Source: Opitutia bacterium Tous-C4FEB (GTDB lineage: Bacteria; Verrucomicrobiota; Verrucomicrobiia; Opitutales; Opitutaceae). Taken from it: a stretch of DNA of 64,000 bases. The position numbers and the translations under genes were made by a program. The DNA lies in the NCBI GenBank assembly GCA_002304445.1, contig NEVA01000003.1, positions 124,001 to 188,000 on the forward strand, given 5' to 3'. Below the pieces are notes generated by a model that saw only the letters and a list, made by a program, of their open reading frames with translations, ran no database searches and was not told the DNA's origin. Of the stretch, positions 35,259-41,195 are shown one piece after another. Every line of letters starts with the position of its first letter. Position 1 is the first letter of the stretch.

Positions 35259-35286
35259 ACCATTTTGTTGGCATCAACAAAATGGT
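35259..35286. repeat. Palindrome P4 after hsdR
   Basis: 28 bp, ACCATTTTGTTG and CAACAAAATGGT with loop GCAT. It shares architecture with P1 and spells DHFVGINKMV in the corresponding frame. Confidence 0.8.
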
Positions 35287-35300
35287 AGGATGTATCGCCT

Positions 35301-35328
35301 CCAAACCTCTCGAAATCGAGAGGTTTGG
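35301..35328. repeat. Palindrome P6 after hsdR
   Basis: 28 bp, CCAAACCTCTCGA and TCGAGAGGTTTGG around AA; perfect arms of 13. It ends eight bases before the composite repeat at 35336. Confidence 0.8.
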
Positions 35329-35335
35329 AATTGCT

Positions 35336-35436
35336 CCCCAGCCCCAACGGGGCGTCCCAATCCAGCCCAGGGCAACGCCCTGGGTTCACCGCCCGCCCCC
35401 ACATCAGCAAGCCCTGAAGGGGCGCCCCATACCCCA
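35336..35436 (+). repeat. Composite hairpin repeat, copy 1 (leader of the ATP-binding gene)
   Basis: Three linked hairpin-like words: AGCCCCAACGGGGCG, CCCAGGGCAACGCCCTGGG and AGCCCTGAAGGGGCG, then CCCATACCCC five bases before the next gene's ATG. A full copy with the same end precedes hsdS at 37018-37118. Confidence 0.8.
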
Positions 35437-35441
35437 CGCCC

Positions 35442-36935
35442 ATGCGCAGTAAGCCCGAAACCCACCGTATCGAGCACAAGCGTGAACTCACGCCCGAGCT
35501 CGACCTGGAGAAAGAAGTCATCGCCTTTCTCAACACCCCCGAGGGCGGGCTCATTTTCATCGGCATTGATAAGACCGGCCAACCTGTCGGCGTGGCGGAC
35601 TTGGACGGTGACATGCTCAAAATCAAAGACCGCATCAAAAACAACATCACCCCTTCTGCGATGGGTTTGTTTGATGTCGTGGATGAAGAGCAGGGCGGCG
35701 CGACCTGCATTAAAATCATCGTCGCCGGCGGCAGCGAGAAGCCCTACTTCAAAAAGAAATACGGCATGACGGAGCGCGGCTGCTTCCTCCGCATCGGCAC
35801 CGCCGCCGAGCCCATGCCCACCGCCCTGATCGAGCGGCTCTTCGCCTCCCGCACGCGCAACTCCATCGGCAAAATCAAATCCCACCGTCAGGAACTCAGC
35901 TTCGAGCAACTCCGCATCTACTACGAAGAAAAGCGCAAGCCCCTCAACCGCCAGTTTCGCACTAACCTGGAACTCACCACCGAAGACGGTGCCCTCAACT
36001 ACGCCGCCTATCTCCTCGCTGACGAAAACGGCCTCTCCATCAAGGTGGCCAAATACCGGGGCAAAGACCGCGTCCATCTCATCGAGAGCAACGAATACGG
36101 CTACTGCTCCCTCATCAAAGCCACCAAGAGCGTGCTCGATAAGCTCGACCTGGAAAACAGAACCTCCTCCACCATCACCGCCAAAGGCCGCACCGATGTC
36201 CGCCTCTGGAGCCCCATCGCCCTGCGCGAGGCCGTCATCAACGCCATCGTGCACAACGACTACACCCGCGAAGTCCCGCCCAAGTTCGAGATCTTCTCCG
36301 ACCGCATCGAGATCACCTCCGCCGGCACCCTGCCTGAAGGCCTCACCCCAGCCGAGTTTTTCGAGGGCTACTCCATACCCCGGAACAAAGAGCTGATGCG
36401 CATCTTTAAAGATCTGGAACTGGTCGAGCACCTCGGCTCCGGCATCCCCCGCATCACCCAGTTTTTCCCGGCGAGTTGCTTCCGCTTCACCGAGAATTTC
36501 CTCCGTTCCACCTTCCCCGCCATCGAGCCCGTCCATGCCGAGGATGACGTCGATGCCCCAGTCACCCCGCAAGTCACCCCGCAAGTCGAGGCCACGGTCA
36601 CAGGTGAAGTTGCAGGTGAAGACACAGGCGAAGTCGCAGGTGAAGTCACCCCGGAGGTCGAGGCCCCAGTCGAGGCCCCAGTCGAGGCCCCAGTCGAGGC
36701 CCCAGTCGCCATGACTGAAACTGAGCGGAAAATCTTAGTGTCACTTGGAGGCAGCCCAATCGGACGAAGCGCCATGCTGGCAGTCCTTGGCTACCGTCAG
36801 CCAACGGGCAACTTCAAGACAGCAATCGAAAGGCTTTTGCTAGCCGGGCTTATCGAGCGCACTCTCCCCGACAAGCCCAACAGCCGCCTCCAGCGCTACC
36901 GCCTCACGGCAAAAGGCAGGAGCGTGCTAAAATGA
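35442..36935 (+). CDS. AlbA_2/Schlafen-type ATP-binding protein
   Basis: The 497-aa protein starts with an AlbA_2 (divergent Schlafen-like) domain: HRIEHKRELTPELDLEKEVIAFLNTPEGGLIFIGIDKTGQPVGV. A helicase-related HATPase_c_4-like region follows near residues 255-350 (LREAVINAIVHNDYTR, then LGSGIPRI). A Pro/Val/Glu-rich linker (about 370-425, VEAP repeats) leads to a winged-helix-like C-terminus (RSAMLAVLGYRQPTGNFKTAIERLLLAGLIERT). Such genes recur in type I RM loci; the role is uncertain, perhaps regulatory or defensive. It lies between hsdR and hsdS, with composite repeats on both sides. Confidence 0.85.
   Translation: MRSKPETHRIEHKRELTPELDLEKEVIAFLNTPEGGLIFIGIDKTGQPVGVADLDGDMLKIKDRIKNNITPSAMGLFDVVDEEQGGATCIKIIVAGGSEKPYFKKKYGMTERGCFLRIGTAAEPMPTALIERLFASRTRNSIGKIKSHRQELSFEQLRIYYEEKRKPLNRQFRTNLELTTEDGALNYAAYLLADENGLSIKVAKYRGKDRVHLIESNEYGYCSLIKATKSVLDKLDLENRTSSTITAKGRTDVRLWSPIALREAVINAIVHNDYTREVPPKFEIFSDRIEITSAGTLPEGLTPAEFFEGYSIPRNKELMRIFKDLELVEHLGSGIPRITQFFPASCFRFTENFLRSTFPAIEPVHAEDDVDAPVTPQVTPQVEATVTGEVAGEDTGEVAGEVTPEVEAPVEAPVEAPVEAPVAMTETERKILVSLGGSPIGRSAMLAVLGYRQPTGNFKTAIERLLLAGLIERTLPDKPNSRLQRYRLTAKGRSVLK
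36657..36704 (+). repeat. Four exact 12-bp tandem repeats in the linker
   Basis: GTCGAGGCCCCA occurs four times in a row, encoding VEAP repeats. It is in frame, so copy-number change alters only linker length. Confidence 0.9.
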
Positions 36936-36945
36936 AACCCCGCGT

Positions 36946-37118
36946 CCCCCCAGCCCCAACGGGGCGTCCTATACCAGCCCAGGGCAACGCCCTGCGACAA
37001 ACGTCCGCCCGCACATTCCCCAGCCCCAACGGGGCGGCCCCATACCAGCCCACGGCAACGCCCTGGGGTTACGTCCGTCCCCACCTCCGCAAGCCCTGAA
37101 GGGGCGACCCATTCCCCG
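36946..37118 (+). repeat. Composite hairpin repeat, copies 2 (truncated) and 3 (hsdS leader)
   Basis: Copy 2 (36946-37016) has the AGCCCCAACGGGGCG and CAGGGCAACGCCCTG words but loses its right end. Copy 3 (37018-37118) is complete and ends GGGGCGACCCATTCCCC, five bases before the hsdS ATG. No other sequence lies between the two. Confidence 0.8.
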
Positions 37119-37123
37119 CGCCC

Positions 37124-38344
37124 ATGAGCAATAAACCGAAAACCCCCGCCACGAAGGAAGAGGCAAGGCCCGCGCTGGTGCCGAAGCTGCGGTTTCCGGA
37201 GTTTCTGGAGGCGGACGGGTGGGATGTAGACTGTCTCGCAGAAGTGGCGGATTTCGTGAACGAGAAAACTCCTCTCGATCGTGTTGCGTTAGAAAATTAC
37301 ATCAGCACCGAAAATATCCTGCCAGACTTCGGCGGAGTCGCCAGAGCATCGAAACTGCCTACAACGGGTTCAGTGACGCGGTATAGACCAAATGACACCT
37401 TGGTCTCCAACATCCGCCCATATTTAAAGAAGGTTTGGGTCGCAGACAAAGAAGGAGGCGCATCGAATGATGTTATTGTCATCCGAGCGAAGCAGCGATT
37501 GCTCCCGCAATATTTCTCCTGCCTCCTGAAAAATGACGCCTTCATCGACTACGTGATGACCGGGGCAAAGGGTGTGAAGATGCCACGGGGCGACATTGGC
37601 TCGATGAAGGAGTATCCCACGCTCTACCCGTCCAAACCCGAACAACAAAAAATCGCCGAGTGCCTGAGTTCGGTGGACGAGCTGATCGCCGCGCAAGCGC
37701 GGAAACTGGACGCGCTCAAGACCCATAAAAAAGGGCTGATGCAGCAGCTTTTCCCCCGCGAAGGCGAAACCCAACCCCGCCTCCGCTTCCCCGAATTCCA
37801 AAACGCCGGCGAGTGGGAGATGAAGGTGCTCGGCGATGTGGTGAAAAGCTTTAAGACGGGCAAGCTTGATGCCAACGCGATGGTAGAAAATGGCCAATAC
37901 AGGTTCTACACCTGCGCAAAGAATCACTACCAAATCGACAACTACGCATTCGAAGGTGAAGCGCTACTTGTGGCCGGAAACGGTGCCCACTTGGGATATA
38001 TACATCACTACATCGGAAAGTTTAACGCCTACCAGCGAACCTATGTATTACAGAAGTTTGAGGCCAACGTAGTGTTCCTGCGGTGTCTGCTAGACCGACA
38101 TTTGCCCTCGCGGATTCAGTTTGAGAAAAAAGACGGCAACACGCCCTACATCGTTTTGTCCACGCTCACGGAGATGCCGCTGGTAATCCCAAAAGAGCTC
38201 GCCGAACAACAACGCATCGCCGACTGCCTGAGCAGCCTCGACGACCTCATCGCCGCGCAAACCCAAACGCTCGAAGCCCTCAAGACCCACAAGCAAGGCC
38301 TGATGCAGCAGCTTTTCCCCTCCCCGGAGGCGGCGTCGGTATGA
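37124..38344 (+). CDS. hsdS: Type I restriction enzyme specificity subunit (HsdS)
   Basis: The 406-aa subunit has two target-recognition domains. Each half begins with a short PKLRFPEF/PRLRFPEF motif and ends in a conserved helical region: EQQKIAECLSSVDELIAAQ...KKGLMQQLFP (about 173-210) and EQQRIADCLSSLDDLIAAQ...KQGLMQQLFP (about 361-399). The first TRD (about 30-165) and the second (about 225-355) differ, implying a bipartite recognition site. It confers DNA-sequence specificity on HsdM and HsdR. The helical repeats are alike at DNA level, so recombination could swap TRDs. A palindrome cluster follows it. Confidence 0.95.
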   Translation: MSNKPKTPATKEEARPALVPKLRFPEFLEADGWDVDCLAEVADFVNEKTPLDRVALENYISTENILPDFGGVARASKLPTTGSVTRYRPNDTLVSNIRPYLKKVWVADKEGGASNDVIVIRAKQRLLPQYFSCLLKNDAFIDYVMTGAKGVKMPRGDIGSMKEYPTLYPSKPEQQKIAECLSSVDELIAAQARKLDALKTHKKGLMQQLFPREGETQPRLRFPEFQNAGEWEMKVLGDVVKSFKTGKLDANAMVENGQYRFYTCAKNHYQIDNYAFEGEALLVAGNGAHLGYIHHYIGKFNAYQRTYVLQKFEANVVFLRCLLDRHLPSRIQFEKKDGNTPYIVLSTLTEMPLVIPKELAEQQRIADCLSSLDDLIAAQTQTLEALKTHKQGLMQQLFPSPEAASV

Positions 38345-38386
38345 GCGCGACGCCCGCACGTTTCCGCCGCCGCGCAGCCCCGGCCG

Positions 38387-38414
38387 ACCATTTTCCTGAC
38401 GTCAGGAAAATGGT
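38387..38414. repeat. Palindrome P7 after hsdS
   Basis: A perfect 28-bp palindrome, ACCATTTTCCTGAC and its complement GTCAGGAAAATGGT with no loop. It belongs to the P1/P2/P4 family after hsdR and spells DHFPDVRKMV. Confidence 0.85.
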
Positions 38415-38466
38415 TGGGACCGGGATCACACAGCGAGATCCGGAGGCGGGATTTTATCAGCGCTCC

Positions 38467-38653
38467 AGTAGTCAAGGATTCCTTGACCACTCAAACCGGA
38501 GGCGAAGCCGAGTTACCGAGGATTCCTCGGCAACTGCGAGGTTCTTAGCGCAGGGCCTTTTCACCCCTCGTAGCCAAGGCAACCGTCAAGGAATCCTTGA
38601 CGGTTCAAACCGAGCCAAGGCGGATGCGAACCACCGAGAAATCCTCGGTAGTT
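38467..38653. repeat. Four 25-bp palindromes in two similar units (P8-P11)
   Basis: P8 38467-38491 (GTCAAGGA-T-TCCTTGAC core), P9 38511-38535 (CCGAGGA-T-TCCTCGG core), P10 38581-38605 (AACCGTCAAGGA-A-TCCTTGACGGTT, perfect) and P11 38629-38653 (ACCGAG...CTCGGT core, two mismatches). The order TCAAGGA-type then CCGAGGA-type repeats at 114-bp spacing. P8, P10 and P11 are followed by CAAAC. Frames read QGFLDHSN, QGILDGSN and REILGSSN. Confidence 0.8.
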
Positions 38654-38783
38654 CAAACGGCGACAGGACTCCTAGGTCGGGCTTTCAACTTCTGCTACAT
38701 GTGCTTTTCGCAGGCCTGGGGCGTTACCCCAAGACATGCTACCGCCCTTGACCCGGCACGCATTTTCGCATAAAAGTGTTTTT

Positions 38784-39044
38784 ATGAGAACCACCCTCGA
38801 TCTGCCCGATCCACTCTTTCGCGAACTCAAGGCCCGGTCTGCCCTGCGCGGTGTGCTGCTCAAGGACTTCGTCGCCGAAATCCTCCAGACCGGCCTCGCG
38901 CAGACCGCCGCCGCCCAGGCCGAAGCCCGCCCGCGCAGTCCCCTGCCTGTGATCCGCAAGGCCACCGGCGTCGCCCACCCCGCCCTTTCCAACCGCGAAA
39001 TCGACGCTCTGCTCGTCGCCGAGGACGCCCATGGCGGCAATTGA
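38784..39044 (+). CDS. Antitoxin of a VapBC-type system
   Basis: 86 aa from ATG 38784. The N-terminal MRTTLDLPDPLFRELKARSALRGVLLKDFVAEIL is a ribbon-helix-helix-like DNA-binding segment, and the variable C-terminus would bind the toxin. It overlaps the toxin gene by 14 bases. It lies between hsdS and hsdM, after the palindrome cluster. Confidence 0.8.
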   Translation: MRTTLDLPDPLFRELKARSALRGVLLKDFVAEILQTGLAQTAAAQAEARPRSPLPVIRKATGVAHPALSNREIDALLVAEDAHGGN

Positions 39045-39465
39045 CGTCCCCGACCTAAACCTCTGGCTCGCCCTCATCGACCCAGACCACGCGCACCACG
39101 CCCGCGCCCGCCGCTACTGGGAAAACGAGGCCGCCGCCGAAATCGCCTTTTGCCGCGTGACCATGCTGGGCCTGCTCCGCCTGCTCACCAACTCGCGCGT
39201 GATGCACGGAGCGCCCTTCACCCCCGCCGAGGCCTGGGATGCCTACCGAGCCTTCGCCGTATTGCCCGAGGTCTGCTTCGTCGAAGATTCCCTCGCCGCC
39301 GAAAAGCGCTTCGAACTCTGGAGCCGCGTCCCGGATTTCCCCGCCCACCGCTGGACCGACGCCTGGATCGCCGCCCTCGCCGCATCTGCCGGAGCCCGCA
39401 TCGTCTCTTTCGACTCCGATTTCACCACCTTCCCCGACCTCGATTTTCTCCACCTGCGCCCATGA
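39031..39465 (+). CDS. PIN-domain toxin of a VapBC-type system
   Basis: The 144-aa product has the PIN acidic residues: D in IDVPDLNLWLALID near residue 7, then TMLGLLRLLTN, and the C-terminal HRWTDAWIAALA plus IVSFDSDF with Asp residues. VapC-like RNases with this TA-system subfamily (PIN domain, RNase activity on tRNA) are expected. The stop overlaps the hsdM start by ATGA, so the pair is translationally coupled to the methylase gene. This links restriction methylation expression to an addiction module. Confidence 0.85.
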   Translation: MAAIDVPDLNLWLALIDPDHAHHARARRYWENEAAAEIAFCRVTMLGLLRLLTNSRVMHGAPFTPAEAWDAYRAFAVLPEVCFVEDSLAAEKRFELWSRVPDFPAHRWTDAWIAALAASAGARIVSFDSDFTTFPDLDFLHLRP

Positions 39466-41078
39466 CCGACACCAACCAAAAGAAGCTGGGCTCCACCCTC
39501 TGGAGCATCGCCGACCAACTGCGCGGGGCGATGGATGCGGACGACTTCCGCGACTACATGCTGTCCTTCCTCTTCCTGCGCTACCTCTCGGACAACTACG
39601 AGACGGCGGCCAAGAAGGAACTCGGCAAAGATTATCCCGCGCTGCCGGCCGACGACCGCCGCGTGCCGCTGGCCCTCTGGTATGCCAACAACCCGGACGA
39701 CATCCCGGCCTTCGAGAAGCAGATGCGCCGCAAGGTGCACTACGTCATCCAGCCCGCACATCTCTGGAACAGCATCGCCGGCCTGGCCCGCACCCAGAAC
39801 GCCGACCTGCTCAACACGCTCCAAGCCGGCTTCAAATACATCCAGGACGAGTCCTTTGAGAGCACCTTTGACGGCCTCTTTTCCGAGATCGATCTCGCCT
39901 CGCCCAAGCTCGGCAAGGTCTATGCCGACCGGAACGCCAAGCTCTGCACCATCATCCAGAAGATCGCCGAGGGCCTGAACGAGTTCTCCACCGACATCGA
40001 CGCGCTGGGCGACGCCTACGAATACCTGATCGGCCAGTTCGCCGCCGGGTCCGGCAAGAAAGCGGGCGAGTTCTACACCCCGCAGCAGATTTCCGACATC
40101 CTCTCCACCATCGTCACGCTGGACAGCCAATCGCCCGACCAAGGCCCCAAGAAGCGCCTCGAAAGCGTGCTCGATTTCGCCTGCGGCTCCGGCTCCCTGC
40201 TGCTCAACGTCCGCAAGCGCATGGGCCCGCAAGGCATCGGCAAAATCTACGGGCAGGAGAAAAACATCACCACCTACAACCTCGCCCGCATGAACATGCT
40301 GCTGCACGGGGTGAAGGATACGGAGTTCGAAATCTACCACGGCGACACCCTCACCAACGAGTGGGACATCCTGCGCGAGCTGAACCCGGCCAAGAAACCC
40401 AGCTTCGACGCCATCGTCGCCAATCCGCCCTTCAGCTACCGCTGGGAACCCACCGACGCCCTGGGCGACGACGTGCGTTTCAAGAACCACGGCCTCGCCC
40501 CCAAGTCCGCCGCCGACTTCGCCTTTCTCCTCCACGGCTTCCACTACCTGAAAGACGAAGGCGTGATGGCCATCATCCTGCCCCACGGCGCGCTCTTCCG
40601 TGGCGGCGCCGAGGAACGTATCCGCACGAAGCTGCTTAAAGACGGCCACATCGACACCGTCATCGGCCTGCCCGCGAACCTCTTTTATTCCACGGGCATC
40701 CCGGTCTGCATCCTCGTGCTCAAGAAGTGCAAGCAGCCGGACGACGTGCTCTTCATCAACGCCGCCGAGCACTTCGTGAAGGGCAAACGCCAGAACCAAC
40801 TCACGCCGGAGCACATCGCCAAGATCATCGAGACCTACAAATTCCGGAAGCAAGAGCCCCGCTACTCCCGCCGGGTGGAGATGGCCGAGATCGAGAAAAA
40901 CGAGTTCAACCTGAACATCTCCCGCTACATCAGCACCGCGACCGCCGAGGAAGAAATCGACCTCGCCGCCACCCAAGCCGAGCTAGTCGAGATCGAGCGC
41001 GCAATCCGAACGGCGACGAGGAAGCACAACGCATTCTTGAAGGAACTAGAGCTGCCCGCACTGCCTTCAGCGGAGTAG
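39462..41078 (+). CDS. hsdM: Type I restriction enzyme methylase subunit (HsdM)
   Basis: The 538-aa N6-adenine methyltransferase has the N-terminal helical HsdM domain (LGSTLWSIADQLRGAMDADDFRDYMLSF), the FYTPQQISDIL motif, the SAM-binding DFACGSGSLLLNVRKRMG near residue 238, and the catalytic NPPF in VANPPFSYRWEP near 321. The C-terminal EFNLNISRYI is typical. It starts inside the last codons of the toxin gene (ATGA). With hsdS it protects host DNA. It is the last gene of the island. Confidence 0.96.
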   Translation: MTDTNQKKLGSTLWSIADQLRGAMDADDFRDYMLSFLFLRYLSDNYETAAKKELGKDYPALPADDRRVPLALWYANNPDDIPAFEKQMRRKVHYVIQPAHLWNSIAGLARTQNADLLNTLQAGFKYIQDESFESTFDGLFSEIDLASPKLGKVYADRNAKLCTIIQKIAEGLNEFSTDIDALGDAYEYLIGQFAAGSGKKAGEFYTPQQISDILSTIVTLDSQSPDQGPKKRLESVLDFACGSGSLLLNVRKRMGPQGIGKIYGQEKNITTYNLARMNMLLHGVKDTEFEIYHGDTLTNEWDILRELNPAKKPSFDAIVANPPFSYRWEPTDALGDDVRFKNHGLAPKSAADFAFLLHGFHYLKDEGVMAIILPHGALFRGGAEERIRTKLLKDGHIDTVIGLPANLFYSTGIPVCILVLKKCKQPDDVLFINAAEHFVKGKRQNQLTPEHIAKIIETYKFRKQEPRYSRRVEMAEIEKNEFNLNISRYISTATAEEEIDLAATQAELVEIERAIRTATRKHNAFLKELELPALPSAE

Positions 41079-41195
41079 CCGCACGTATCGCGCCCAGCGT
41101 CCCGGGCGCTCAAAAAGCTACCGACCAAATCGTCAGACTGTCCGTCACTCCCAGCCGTTGAAGCCGACCACTGGCACTTCAACTTTCCCACGTAA

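Noticed and set aside
35111-38653. Possible CRISPR array
   Set aside because: The palindromes differ in length, centre and spacing, and there is no constant repeat with unique spacers or any cas gene nearby.
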